A program made the translations under genes and the position numbers. A stretch of DNA of 64,000 nt from NCBI RefSeq assembly GCF_031143425.1, contig NC_090441.1, positions 225,180,928-225,244,927 on the forward strand, given 5' to 3'. The stretch comes from Pleurodeles waltl (lineage: Eukaryota; Chordata; Amphibia; Caudata; Salamandridae). The notes beneath the pieces are model-generated. The model was not told the DNA's origin, did not search any database, and saw nothing but the letters and a program-made list of their open reading frames with translations. Positions 44,067 to 56,775 of the stretch are shown here, piece after piece; position 1 is the first letter of the stretch; each line of letters starts with the position of its first letter.

Positions 44067-47000
44067 ATGTCTGGCACAGGAAAAAATGTTGAACTGTCCA
44101 AACTTGCATATGATCACCTTAGCTGGAAAGGAGCAAGGAGTCTCTACATAGAGAGAGGTTTGAGTGTAGGGAAGAATCACACCATACTGATGGTGTGCTC
44201 TCACATTATACTGGTAGCCAAGCTGTTAGGGTGCCCTCTGTAAGGGACAGGTCTCCTTCTGTTCATTCCCATCATACCTCTGTATCTAGAAATGTCCCTC
44301 CCACCCACCCTGATGACAGATTGTTAGAAAGGGAGCTCAATAAATTGAGAGTGGAACAAACCAGACTGAAGCTCAAGAAGCAACAGCTGGATTTGGATAG
44401 ACAGTCTTTAGAATTAGAGAAGGAAAGACAGAAGTTGGGTTTAGAAACCCATGGTGGCAGCAGCAGTATTCCCCATAGTCATCCTGCAAAAGAGCATGAT
44501 TCCAGGAATCTGCACAAGATAGTTCCCCCTTATAAGGAGGGGGATGACATTAACAAGTGGTTTGCTGCACTTGAGAGGGCCTGTGCTGTACAGGATGTCC
44601 CTCAAAAGCAGTGGGCTGCTATCCTATGGCTATCATTTAGTGGAAAAGGTAGGGATAGGCTCCTTACTGTAAAAGAAAATGATGCCAATAATTTCCAAGT
44701 TCTTAATAATGCACTCCTGGATGGTTATGGCTTAACCACTGAACAGTACAGGATAAAGTTCAGAGAGACCAAAAAGGAGTCTTCACAAGACTGGGTTGAT
44801 TTCATTGACCAGGCAGTGAAGGCCTTGGAGGGGTGGTTACATGGCAGTAAAGTTACTGATCATGACAGCCTGTATAACTTAATCCTGAGAGAGCATATTC
44901 TTAATAATTGTGTGTCTGATTTGTTGCACCAGTACTTGGTGGACTCTGATCTGACCTCTCCCCAAGAATTGGGAAAGAAGGCAGACAAATGGGTCAGAAC
45001 AAGAGTGAACAGAAAAGTTCATACAGGGGGTGACAAAGATGGCAACAAAAAGAAGGATCGTAAGTCTTCTGACAAGGGTGGGGACAAATCTAAAAATGAG
45101 TCTTCATCAGGCCCACAAAAACACTCTGGTGGGGGTGGTGGGTCCAAATCCTCCTTTAATCAGAACAAGGAAAAGAAACCATGGTGCTATTTATGTAAAA
45201 TAAAAGGCCATTGGACAACAGATCCTAGTTGTCCAAAGAAAGGCACCACAGCTCCTACTACTACAACCCCTACTGCTACACCTAGTGTCCCTACTAATAG
45301 CAGTGGTGGTGGGAACAAACCTACTAATAGCCAATCCAAGGGAGTAGCTGGGCTCACTTTTGGTAATTTAGTTGGGGTTGGTCTGATTAGGGAGACCACA
45401 GAGGCTACTTTAGTCTCTGAAGGGGCTATTGATTTAGCCACTTTGGTTGCTTGCCCCCATAACTTGGAGAAGTACAAGCAACTAACCCTAATAAATGGTG
45501 TTGAGGTCCAGGCCTACAGGGACACAGGTGCCAGTGTCACAATGGTGATTGAGAAACTGGTGCACCCTGAACAACACATACTTGGACACCAGTACCAAGT
45601 AACCGATGCTCACAACATAACACAAAGCCACCCCATGGCTGTTGTAAATCTCAACTGGGGGGGGGTAACTGGTCCAAAGAAAGTTGTGGTAGCTTCAGAT
45701 TTACCTGTAGACTGTCTATTAGGGAATGATTTGGAGACATCAGCTTGGTCAGATGTGGAGTTGGAGGCCCATGCAGCAATGCTGGGCATCCCAGGGCATA
45801 TTTTTGCTTTGACAAGGGCTCAGGCCAAAAAGCAAAAAGGACAGGGAAGCTTGGATCCTGGAACAATGGACCAAGTGCTCCCTAAAGCTAGGGCTAGTAG
45901 AAGCAAACCACTTCCTACTATCCCTCCCTCTACAGTGGATTCAACTTCTGAGGAAGAAGAATTCCCTCCCTGTGCAGAACCTACACCAGAGGAGCTGGAA
46001 GCAGACACTGCTGAGCTTTTGGGTGAAGGGGGGCCTGCCAGGGAGGAGCTGAGTGTGGCACAGCAAACCTGTCCCACATTAGAGGGTCTCAGACAGCAAG
46101 CTGTCAAACAGGCTAATGGGGATGTCAGTGACTCTCACAGAGTTTACTGGGAGGACAACCTCTTGTACACTGAGCATAGGGATCCTAAACCTGGAGCTGC
46201 CAGGAGATTAGTGATTCCTCAGGAGTACAGAAAGTTCCTCCTAACACTGGCACATGACATTCCCCTAGCTGGGCACCTGGGTCAAATGAAAACTTGGGAC
46301 AGATTGGTTCCCCTGTTTCATTGGCCTAGGATGTCTGAAGACACAAAAGAATTTTGCAAGTCCTGTGAAACCTGTCAAGCCAGTGGCAAGACAGGTGGCA
46401 CCCCAAAGGCACCCCTTATCCCACTGCCTGTGGTTGGGGTTCCCTTTGAAAGGGTAGGGGTTGACATAGTTGGCCCCCTTGACCCTCCTACTGCTTCAGG
46501 CAATAGGTTTATCTTAGTGGTAGTGGACCATGCCACAAGATATCCTGAAGCTATTCCTTTAAGGACCACTACAGCTCCTGCAGTGGCAAAGGCCCTCCTG
46601 GGAATATTTTCCAGAGTGGGCTTCCCAAAGGAAGTAGTATCAGACAGAGGAAGCAATTTCATGTCTGCATACTTAAAGGCCATGTGGAAGGAGTGTGGTG
46701 TAACTTACAAGTTCACAACACCCTATCATCCACAAACAAATGGACTGGTGGAGAGATTTAATAAAACTCTCAAAGGCATGATTATGGGACTCCCTGAAAA
46801 ACTCCGCAGGAGATGGGATATCCTTCTACCATGCCTCCTTTTTGCCTACAGGGAGGTACCCCAGAAAGGAGTGGGCTTCAGCCCCTTTGAACTTCTTTTT
46901 GGACACCCTGTTAGTGGTCCACTCACACTTGTAAAGGAGGGTTGGGAACAACCTTTAAAAGCTCCTAAGCAGGATATTGTGGATTATGTACTTGGCCTCA

Positions 47001-48232
47001 GATCAAGGATGGCTGAGTACATGAAAAAGGCCAGTAAAAACCTTCAGGCCAGCCAAGAGCTCCAGAAGCAATGGCATGATCAGAAGGCTGTTTTGGTTCA
47101 GTACCAACCAGGGCAGAAAGTGTGGGTCTTGGAGCCTGTGGCCCCAAGAGCACTCCAAGATAAATGGAGTGGACCCCACACAATTGTTGAAAAGAAGGGT
47201 GAAGTCACCTACTTGGTTGACTTAGGCACTGCCAGGAGTCCCCTTAGGGTGCTCCATGTCAACCGCCTAAAACCCTACTATGACAGGGCTGATCTCACCC
47301 TGCTCATGGCAACAGATGAAGGACAGGAAGAAGACAGTGATCCTCTACCTGATCTCTTCTCTTCCACAGAACAAGATGCTCTTGTGGAAGGTGTAGTTTT
47401 GGCTGATTGTCTTACTGCTGAGCAGAAAGATAATTGCATAAATCTCCTAGGACAATTTTCAGAACTCTTCTCTACTGTGCCAGGCACCACTTCTTGGTGT
47501 GAGCACACTATAGATACTGGAGACAGTTTACCTGTCAAAAGTAATATCTATAGGCAGCCTGACCATGTCAGGGACTGCATAAAGCAAGAAGTTCAGAAAA
47601 TGTTGGAACTAGGAGTGGTTGAGCACTCTGACAGTCCATGGGCTTCTCCTGTGGTACTGGTACCAAAACCCAATTCTAAAGATGGAAAGAAGGAAATGAG
47701 GTTTTGTGTAGACTATAGAGGTCTCAACTTGGTAACCAAAACTGATGCTCACCCTATACCCAGGGCAGATGAGCTCATAGATACACTGGCATCTGCCAAG
47801 TATCTAAGCACTTTTGATTTGACTGCAGGGTATTGGCAGATCAAATTGTCAGAAGATGCTAAACCTAAGACTGCATTTTCTACAATTGGAGGACATTACC
47901 AGTTTACTGTAATGCCTTTTGGTTTGAAAAATGCACCTGCCACTTTTCAGAGGTTGGTGAACACAGTCCTGCAAGGGCTGGAAGCTTTCAGTGCAGCATA
48001 TTTGGATGATATAGCTGTCTTTAGCTCCAGCTGGGATGATCACCTGGTCCACCTTTGGAAAGTTTTGGAGGCTCTGCAAAAGGCAGGCCTCACTATCAAG
48101 GCTTCAAAGTGCCAGATAGGGCAGGGTAAGGTGGTTTATCTGGGACACCTTGTTGGTGGGGAACAGATTGCACCACTTCAGGGGAAAATCCAAACTATTA
48201 TTGATTGGGTTCCCCCTACCACTCAGACTTAG
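44067..48232 (+). pseudogene. gag-pol: E1 gag-protease-integrase-RT polyprotein
   Basis: The native gag start is ATG 44,067 (MSGTG...). Relative to E2, two deletions (about 185 and 43 nt, near 44,177 and 44,210) shift the frame, so the long frame opens at 44,195 and runs 1,345 codons. Domains, in residues of that frame: basic coiled gag (1-320); zinc knuckle CYLCKIKGHWTTDPSC (~330-345); protease RDTGASV (~443); integrase HHCC zinc region (~686-725); catalytic DX35E with D in VDIVGPL (~757), D in VVSDRGSNF (~816) and E in GLVERFNK (~852); a GPY-type module (WSGPHTIVEKKG); then RT with RFCVDYRGLN, STFDLTAGYWQI, MPFGLKNAPATFQ and YLDDIAVF (~1,269). It ends in TAG at 48,230-48,232, where E2 has CAG. 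Integrase before RT is the Gmr1-group hallmark. Confidence 0.93.
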
Positions 48233-48838
48233 GTGAGAGCCTTCCTAGGCCTCACTGGGTATTACAGGAGGTTCATTAAGAACTATGGCTCCATTGCAGC
48301 CCCTCTTAATGACCTCACATCCAAGAAAATGCCTAAAAAGGTATTATGGACAGCAAGCTGTCAGAAAGCTTTTGAGGAGCTGAAGCTGGCCATGTGCTCT
48401 GCACCTGTCCTGAAAAGCCCTTGCTACTCTAAAAAATTCTATGTCCAGACTGATGCATCTGAATTTGGAGTAGGGGCAGTCCTATCACAACTTAATTCTG
48501 AGGGCCAGGATCAACCTGTTGCTTTTATTAGTAGAAGGTTGACCCCTAGAGAAAAGCGTTGGTCTGCCATTGAGAGGGAGGCCTTTGCTGTGGTCTGGGA
48601 TCTGAAGAAGTTGAGGCCATACCTGTTTGGCACTCACTTCATTGTTCAGACAGACCACAAACCTCTACTTTGGCTAAAACAAATGAAAGGTGAGAATCCT
48701 AAATTGTTGAGGTGGTCCATATCCCTACAGGGAATGGACTATACAGTGGAACATAGACCTGGGAGTAGCCACTCCAATGCAGATGGACTCTCCAGATATT
48801 TCCACTTAGACAATGAAGACTCATCAGGTAATGGCTAG
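48233..48838 (+). pseudogene. E1 RNase H, separated from RT by one nonsense codon
   Basis: In the same frame as the polyprotein directly after the TAG. It begins in the RT-RNase H connection (AFLGLTGYYRRFIKNYG) and contains the RNase H residues: Asp in QTDASEFGVGAVLSQ, Glu in IEREAFAVVWDLK, Asp in QTDHKPLLW and Asp in HSNADGLSRY. It ends with a natural stop at 48,836-48,838, about 30 bp before the 3' LTR. No integrase follows, confirming that integrase lies upstream of RT. The domain itself looks intact; only the upstream TAG disconnects it. Confidence 0.92.
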
Positions 48839-48855
48839 TCTTATTGTCCTTCGTT

Positions 48856-48870
48856 TGGGGGGGGGGGTTG
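48856..48870 (+). other. Polypurine tract of E1
   Basis: TTTGGGGGGGGGGGTTG abuts the 3' LTR; a G11 run followed by TTG. It primes plus-strand DNA synthesis. E2 has a G7 version at the same place (60,181-60,190). Confidence 0.8.
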
Positions 48871-51865
48871 TGTAGGAAAGTACCATCTTGCCTGGCATGT
48901 TACCCCCATTTTTCACTGTATATATGTTGTTTTAGTTGTATGTGTCACTGGGACCCTGGTAACCCAGGGCCCCAGTGCTCATAAGTGTGCCTGAATGTGT
49001 TACCTGTGTAGTGACTAACTGTCTCACTGAGGCTCTGCTAATCAGAACCTCAGTGGTTATGCTCTCTCATTTCTTTCCAAATTGTCACTGACAGGCTAGT
49101 GACCATTTTTACCAATTTACATTGGCTTACTGGAACACCCTTATAATTCCCTAGTATATGGTACTGAGGTACCCAGGGTATTGGGGTTCCAGGAGATCCC
49201 TATGGGCTGCAGCATTTCTTTTGCCACCCATAGGGAGCTCTGACAATTCTTACACAGGCCTGCCACTGCAGCCTGAGTGAAATAACGTCCACGTTATTTC
49301 ACAGCCATTTTACACTGCACTTAAGTAACTTATAAGTCACCTATATGTCTAACCTTTACCTGGTAAAGGTTAGGTGCAAGGTTACTTAGTGTGAGGGCAC
49401 CCTGGCACTAGCCAAGGTGCCCCCACATTGTTCAGAGCCAATTCACTGAACTTTGTGAGTGCGGGGACACCATTACACGCGTGCACTACATATAGGTCAC
49501 TACCTATATGTAGCTTCACTATGGTAACTCCGAATATGGCCATGTAACATGTCTATGATCATGGAATTGCCCCCTCTATGCCATCCTGGCATTGTTGGTA
49601 CAATTCCATGATCCCAGTGGTCTGTAGCACAGACCCTGGTACTGCCAGACTGCCCTTCCTGGGGTTTCACTGCAGCTGCTGCTGCTGCCAACCCCTCAGA
49701 CAGGCAGCTGCCCTCCTGGGGTCCAGCCAGGCCTGGCCCAGGATGGCAGAACAAAGAACTTCCTCTGAGAGAGGGTGTGACACCCTCTCCCTTTGGAAAA
49801 TGGTGTGAAGGCAGGGGAGGAGTAGCCTCCCCCAGCCTCTGGAAATGCTTTGTTGGGCACAGATGTGCCCAATTCTGCATAAGCCAGTCTACACCGGTTC
49901 AGGGACCCCTTAGCCCCTGCTCTGGCGCGAAACTGGACAAAGGAAAGGGGAGTGACCACTCCCCTGACCTGCACCTCCCCTGGGAGGTGTCCAGAGCTCC
50001 TCCAGTGTGCTCCAGACCTCTGCCATCTTGGAAACAGAGGTGCTGCTGGCACACTGGACTGCTCTGAGTGGCCAGTGCCACCAGGTGACGTCAGAGACTC
50101 CTGCTGATAGGCTCCTTCAGGTGTTAGTAGCCTTTCCTCTCTCCTAGGTAGCCAAACCCTCTTTTCTGGCTATTTAGGGTCTCTGTCTCTGGGGAAACTT
50201 TAGATAACGAATGCATGAGCTCAGCCGAGTTCCTCTGCATCTCTCTCTTCACCTTCTGATAAGGAAACGACCGCTGACCGCGCTGGAAGCCTGCAAACCT
50301 GCAACATAGTAGCAAAGACGACTACTGCAACTCTGTAACGCTGATCCTGCCGCCTTCTCGACTGTTTTCCTGCTTGTGCATGCTGTGGGGGTAGCCTGCC
50401 TCCTCTCTGCACCAGAAGCTCCGAAGAAATCTCCCGTGTGTCGACGGAATCTTCCCCCTGCAACCGCAGGCACCAAAAAGCTGCATTACCGGTCCCTTGG
50501 GTCTCCTCTCAGCACGACGAGCGAGGTCCCTCGAATCCAGCGACGCTGTCCAAGTGACCCCCACAGTCCAGTGACTCTTCAGCCCAAGTTTGGTGGAGGT
50601 AAGTCCTTGCCTCACCTCGCTGGGCTGCATTGCTGGGAACCGCGACTTTGCAGCTACTCCGGCCCCTGTGCACTTCCGGCGGAAATCCTTTGTGCACAGC
50701 CAAGCCTGGGTCCACGGCACTCTAACCTGCATTGCACGACTTTCTAAGTTGGTCTCCGGCGACGTGGGACTCCTTTGTGCAAATTCGGCGAGCACCGTTT
50801 CATGCATCTTCTTAGTGCCTGTTTCTGGCACTTCTCCGGGTGCTACCTGCTTTAGTGAGGGCTCTTTGTCTTGCTCGACGTCCCCTCTCTCTGCAGGTCC
50901 AATTTGCGACCTCCTGGTCCTTCCTGGGCCCCAGCAGCGTCCAAAAACGCCAAATGCACGATTTACTCGTAGCAAGGCTTGTTGGCATCCTTTCGGCGGG
51001 AAAACACTTCTGCACGACTCTCCAAGGCGAGGGGGATCCGTCTACCAAAGGGGAAGTCTCTAGCCCTTTTTGTTCCTGCAGAAACCTCAGCTTCTTCTGT
51101 CCAGTTGAAGCTTCTTTGCACCCACAGCTGGCATTTCCTGGGCATCTGCCCATCTCCGACTTGCTTGTGACTTTTGGACTTGGTCCCCTTGTTCCACAGG
51201 TACCCTAGATTGGAAATCCACAGTTGTTGCATTGCTGGTTTGTGTCTTTCCTGCATTATTCCTCTAACACAACTCTTTTGTCCTTAGGGGAACTTTGGTG
51301 CACTTTGCACTCACTTTTCAGGGTCTTGGGGAGGGTTATTTTTCTAACTCTCACTATTTTCTAATAGTCCCAGCGACCCTCTACAAGGTCACATAGGTTT
51401 GGGGTCCATTCGTGGTTCGCATTCCACTTTTGGAGTATATGGTTTGTGTTGACCCTATCCCTATGTTTCCCCATTGCATCCTATTGTAACTATACATTGT
51501 TTGCACTGTTTTCTAAGACTATACTGCATATTTTTGCTATTGTGTATATATATCTTGTGTATATTTCCTATCCTCTCACTGAGGGTACACTCTAAGATAC
51601 TTTGGCATATTGTCATAAAAATAAAGTACCTTTATTTTTAGTATAACTGTGTATTGTGTTTTCTTATGATATTGTGCATATGACACTAAGCGGTACTGTA
51701 GTAGCTTCACACGTCTCCTAGTTCAGCCTAAGCTGCTCTGCTAAGCTACCATTATCTATCAGCCTAAGCTGCTAGACACCCTATACACTAATAAGGGATA
51801 ACTGGGCCTGGTGCAAGGTGCAAGTACCCCTTGGTGCTCACTACAAGCCAGTCCAGCCTCCTACA
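48871..51865 (+). repeat. E1 3' LTR
   Basis: Same 2,995-bp length as the 5' LTR, offset 8,070. Differences from the 5' LTR are concentrated at 50,790-51,145 (5' LTR 42,720-43,075). All regulatory motifs listed for the 5' LTR are present. GCAAT follows at 51,866. Confidence 0.95.
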
Positions 51866-52028
51866 GCAATGCCTCCCCCATGGCGGTCTTTTCTATCTTT
51901 GTTGGTAATTGAGAAACCTGGTGGGACAAGGGTATCCATGATCGGTTGAGAGTGTTTAGTCAGCCAAGTTTCTGTGATGAAGGCAATGTCAATGTTGTGA
52001 TTAAGGATGGCATCAGCTAGATCCACAG
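51866..52028 (-). pseudogene. LINE endonuclease, N-terminal part
   Basis: Minus-strand translation contains IDIAFITETWLTKHSQPIM (the catalytic ETWL Glu motif of AP-type endonucleases) and RHGGGIA, followed by the E1 junction. It is the missing N-terminal part of the domain at 40,180-40,800. It is cut on its other side at 52,028 by E2. Confidence 0.85.
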
Positions 52029-55023
52029 TGTAGGAAAGTACCATCTTGCCTGGCATGTTACCCCCATATTTCACTGTATATATGTTGTTTTAGTTGTATG
52101 TGTCACTGGGACCCTGCCAGCCAGGGCCTCAGTGCTCATAAGTGTGCCCTGTATGTGTTACCTGTGTTATGACTAACTGTCTCACTGAGGCTCTGCTAAT
52201 CAGAACCTCAGTGGTTATGCTCTCTCATTTCTTTCAAATTATTACTAACAGACTAGTGACCAATTTTACCAATTCATATTGGCTCACTGGAACACCCTTA
52301 TAATTCCCTAGTATATGGTACTAAGGTACCCAGGGTATTGGGGTTCCAGGAGATCCCTATGGGCTGCAGCATTTCTTTTGCCACCCATAGGGAGCTCTGA
52401 CAATTCTTACATAGGCCTGCCACGGCAGCCTGAGTGAAATAACGTCCACGTTATTTCACAGCCATTTTACAGTGCACTTAAGTAACTTATAAGTCACCTA
52501 TATGTCTAACCTTTACCTGGTAAAGGTTGGGTGCTAAGTTACTTAGTGTGTGGGCACCCTGGCACTAGCCAAGGTGCCCCCACATTGTTCAGGGCAAATT
52601 CCCCGGACTTTGTGAGTGCGGGGACACCATTACACGCGTGCACTACATATAGGTCACTACCTATGTGTAGCTTCACAATGGTAACTCCGAATATGGCCAT
52701 GTAACATGTCTATGATCATGGAATTGCCCCCTCTATGCCATCCTGGCATTGTTGGCACAATCCCATGATCCCACGGGTCTCTAGCACAGACCCGGGTACT
52801 GCCAAACTGCCTTTTCAGGGGTTTCACTGCAGCTGCTGCTGCTGCCAACCCCTCAGACAGGTTTCTGCCCTCCTGGGGTCCAGCCAGGCTTGGCCCAGGA
52901 AGGCAGAACAAAGGACTTCCTCAGAGAGAGGGTGCTACACCCTCTCCCTTTGGAAAATGGTGTTAAGGCAGGGGAGGAGTAGCCTCCCCCAGCCTCTGCA
53001 AATGCTTTCATGGGCACAAATGGTGCCCATTTCTGCATAAGCCAGTCTACACCGGTTCAGGGACCCCTCAGCCCTGCTCTGGCGCGAAACTGGACAAAGG
53101 AAAGGGGAGTGACCACTCCTCTGACCTGCACCTCCCCTGGGAGGTGCCCAGAGCTCCTCCAGTGTGCTCCAGACCTCTGCCATCTTGGAAACAGAGGTGC
53201 TGCTGGCACACTGGACTGCTCTGAGTGGTTAGGGCCAGCAGGTGACGTCAGAGACTCCTTCTGATAGGCTCCTTCAGGTGTTGCTAGCCTATCTTCTCTC
53301 CTAAGTAGCCAAACCCTCTTTTCTGGCTATTTAGGGTCTCTGCTTTGGGGACTTCCTTAGATAACGAATGCAAGAGCTCAACAGAGTTCCTCTGCATCTC
53401 TCTCTTCACCTTCTGCCAAGGAATCGACTGCTGACCGTGCTGGAAGCCTGCAAAACTGCAACAAAGTAGCAAAGACGACTACTGTGACCTTGTAACGCTG
53501 ATCCTGCCGCCTTTTCGACTGTTTTCCTGGTGGTGCATGCTGTGGGGGTAGTCTGCCTCCACTCTGCACTAGAAGCTCCGAAGAAATCTCCTGTGGGTCG
53601 ACGGAATCTTCCCCCTGCAACCGCAGGCACCAAAGACCTGCATTACCGGTCCTCTGGGTCTCCTCTCAGCACGACGAGCGAGGTCCCTTGAGCTCAGCAA
53701 CTCTGTCCAAGTGACTCCCACAGTCCAGTGACTCTTCAGTCCAAGTTTGGTGGAGGTAAGTCCTTGCCTCCCCACGCCAGACTGCATTGCTGGGAACCGT
53801 GTCTTTTGCAGCTGCTCCGGCCTCTGTGCACTTCCGGCAGAAATCCTTTGTGCACAGCCAAGCCTGGGTCCACGGCACTCTAACCGGCATTGCACGACCT
53901 CCTGAGTTGTCCTCCGGCGGCGTGGGACTCCTTTGTGCAACTTCGGGTGAGCAGCATTTCACTCCACTTTGTAGTGCCTGTTCTGCCACTTCTCCGGGTG
54001 CTGCCTGCTTCTGAGAGGGCTCCTTGTCTTGCTGTGCGCCCCCTCTGTCCCCTGACGCAATTGGCGACATCCTGGTCCCTCCTGGGCCACAGCAGCATCC
54101 AAAAACCCTAACCGCACGACTTGCAGCTAGCAAGGCTTGTTTGCGGTCTTTCTTCAGGAAAACACTTCTGCACAACTCTCCATGGCGTGGGACATCTATC
54201 CTCCAAAGGGGAAGTTTCTAGCCCTTGTCGTTCTTGCAGAAACCTCAGCTTCTACTGTCCAGTAGCAGCTTCTTTGCACCCACAGCTGGCATTTCCTGGG
54301 CATCTACCCACTCTCGACTTGGTCGTGACTTTTGGACTTGGTCGCCTTATTCCACAGGTACCATCGTCTGGAAATCCATTGTTGTTGCATTGCTGGTTTT
54401 GGTCCTTCCTGCAGAATTCCCCTATCCAGACTTCTGTGCTCTTTGGGGAACTTTAGTGCACTTTGCACTCACTTTTCAGGGTCTTGGGGTGGGCTTTTTT
54501 TCTAACCCTCACTGTTTTCTTACAGTCCCAGCGACCCTCTACAAGGTCACATAGGTTTGGGGTCCATTCGTGGTTCGCATTCCACTTTTGGAGTATATGG
54601 TTTGTGTTGCCCATATCCCTATGTGTCCCCATTGCATCCTATTGTAACTATACATTGTTTGCACTGTTTTCTAATACTATACTGCATATTTTTGGTATTG
54701 TGTACATATATCTTGTGTATATTTGCTATCCTCATACTGAGGGTACTCACTGAGATACTTTTGGCATATTGTCATAAAAATAAAATACCTTTATTTTTAG
54801 TATATCTGTGTATTGTGTTTTCTTATGATATTGTGCATATGACACTAGTGGTACTGTAGGAGCTTCACTCGTCTCCTAGTTCAGCCTAAGCTGCTCTGCT
54901 AAGCTACCATTATCTATCAGCCTAAGCTGCTAGACACCCTATACACTAATAAGGGATACCTGGGCCTGGTGCAAGGTGTAAGTACCCCTTGGTGCCCACT
55001 ACAAGCCAGTCCAGCCTCCTACA
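52029..55023 (+). repeat. E2 5' LTR
   Basis: TGTAGGAAAGTACC to CAGCCTCCTACA. Donor GT at 53,756, AATAAA at 54,779-54,784, CRE TGACGTCA near 53,244, 26-bp palindrome at 52,434-52,459. A different subfamily variant from E1 (for example CCCTGCCAGCCAGGGCC near 52,111). Confidence 0.93.
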
Positions 55024-55297
55024 TTCGTTGTGCAGCGGTGGGATAAGTACTTTGTAACTACTTACCACTTTTGTCATTGTACTTTTCATAAGAGAAAAAT
55101 ATACAAAACAAGTTCAGTGTATGTACACCTAACCAAAAAGTTTTGCATTTCTTTTCTCACTTATTTTCGAAAGTGCTGAAAAGTACCTCTAACTTTCTAA
55201 AAAGTTCTTAAAAAGTTGTAAAAGTTTTTTTTTCTGTCTTTCCAAAAGTTCTGAAAAACTTTTTCTCACTTTTTCTATCACTTAAACACTTTCTAAA

Positions 55298-56775
55298 ATG
55301 TCTGGCACAGGCCAAACTGTTGATCTGTCCAAACTTGCTTATGATCACCTTAGCTGGAAAGGAGCAAGGAGTCTCTGCATAGAAAGAGGTTTAAGTGTAA
55401 GGAAGAATCCCTCTAGAGAACTGTTGGTTAACATGCTTGTTGAATAAGATAAAACCAGAGGTGGCACTTCTGGTGAAAAATTAGCTGATGGTTCCCACTC
55501 TGATTCTGGGGCACCCCTAGCAAAAGATGTGGGAGGGAAGATTTCAAGCCTGCCCCCTAGCAAGCCACCTAGCATAACTGGTACTGATGTAGAGTCACAT
55601 CATACTGATAGTGTTGTCTCACATCACAGTAAGAGTATCCCTTCTCATCATAGTAGAAGTGCTGTTTCTGTTAGCCAAGCTGTTAGGGTGCCATCTGTTA
55701 GGAACAGGTCTCCTTCTGTCCATTCTACCCATACTTCTGTTTCAAGGAATGACCCACACACCCACCCTGATGACAGAGTGTTAGAAAGGGAGCTCAATAG
55801 ATTGAGAGTCGAACAAACCAGACTGAAGCTCAAAAAGCAACAGCTGGATTTGGATAGACAGTCCTTAGAAGTGGAAAGAGAAAGACAGAAATTGGGTTTA
55901 GAAACCCATGGCGGCAGCAGCAGTATTCCCCATAGTCATCCTGCAAAAAAGCATGATTCTAGCAATCTGCACAAGATAGTTCTCCCTTATAAGGAGGGGG
56001 GATGACATTAACAAGTGGTTTGCTGCACTTGAGCGGGCCTGTGTTGTACAGGATGTCCCTCAAAGGCAGTGGGCTGCTATCCTATGGCTATCATTTAGTG
56101 GAAAGGGTAGGGATAGGCTCCTTACTGTGAAAGAAAGTGATGCCAATAATTTTGCAGTTCTTAAGAATGCACTCCTAGATGGTTATGGCTTAACCACTGA
56201 ACAGTACAGGATGAAGTTCAGAGAAACCAAAAAGGAGTCTTCACAAGACTGGGTAGACTTTGTTGACCATTCAGTGAAGGCCTTGGAGGGGTGGTTACAT
56301 GGCAGTAAAGTTTCTGACTATGAAAGCCTGTATAACTTAATCCTGAGAGAGCATATTCTTAATAATTGTGTGTCTGATTTGTTACACCAGTACCTGGTAG
56401 ACTCTGATCTGACCTCTCCCCAAGAATTGGGAAAGAAGGCAGACAAATGGGTCAGAACAAGGGTGAACAGAAAAGTTCATACAGGGGGTGACAAGGATGG
56501 CAAGAAGAAGGATGGTAAGTCTTCTGACAAGGGTGGGGACAAATCTAAAAATTAGTCTTCATCAGGCCCACAAAAACACTCTGATGGGGGTGGTGGGCCC
56601 AAATCCTCCTCAAATCAAAACAAAGAAAAGAAACCATGGTGCTATTTATGTAAAATAAAAGGCCACTGGACAACAGATCCCAGTTGTCCAAAGAAAAGCA
56701 CCAAGCCTCTTACCACTACAACCCCTGCTGCTACACCTAGTGTCCCTAGTAATAGCAGTGGTGGTGGGAGCAAAC
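55298..56775 (+). pseudogene. gag: E2 gag, multiply broken
   Basis: Starts at ATG 55,298 with the same MSGTG beginning as E1. Lesions seen by comparison with E1: TAA at 55,445-55,447; one extra G in the run near 55,997 (frameshift); GAG to TAG at 56,553-56,555. It retains the His/Ser-rich segment (55,590-55,680) that E1 has lost, the basic coiled region (LKLKKQQLDLDRQSLE) and the noncanonical zinc knuckle (CYLCKIKGHWTTDPSC) at about 56,640-56,690. It shows that the E1 gag is internally deleted rather than that E2 has gained sequence. Confidence 0.88.

Larger units (their letters stand above)
40801..51865 (+). mobile_element. E1: full-length Gmr1-type Ty3/gypsy retrotransposon, TSD GCAAT
   Basis: Two 2,995-bp LTRs (40,801-43,795 and 48,871-51,865) bound a 5,075-bp interior. 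GCAAT lies before the 5' LTR (40,796-40,800) and after the 3' LTR (51,866-51,870), so this is one clean insertion into the LINE endonuclease. The interior encodes gag, protease, integrase, RT and RNase H in that order. LTRs differ by about 40 substitutions by hand count (~1.4%) with no length change, so the insertion is fairly recent. Coding lesions are few: two gag deletions and one nonsense codon before RNase H. Confidence 0.95.
35184..52028 (-). mobile_element. L2/CR1-clade LINE, split by three LTR-element insertions
   Basis: The LINE occupies 35,184-36,827, 39,613-40,800 and 51,866-52,028, about 3.0 kb of its own sequence, and would continue beyond the window on the other side of E2. On the minus strand it encodes an apurinic-type endonuclease then reverse transcriptase. 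Its 3' end carries a GTAAAGCGCTCTGATACCC-type stretch, an AGCGCTATAGAAAACTAAAT end and an (AAATA)n-like tail, typical of L2-type LINEs. Removing the insertions at their target duplications brings the coding parts back into one order, which confirms it was a single element. Confidence 0.8.

Noticed and set aside
50322..50975. 217-codon minus-strand ORF in the E1 3' LTR, with partial counterparts in the other LTRs
   Set aside because: The same strand is broken in the 5' LTR copy (42,252-42,905), no domain is recognisable, and the stretch is GC-rich with few stops by composition. It lies antisense across the proposed leader.
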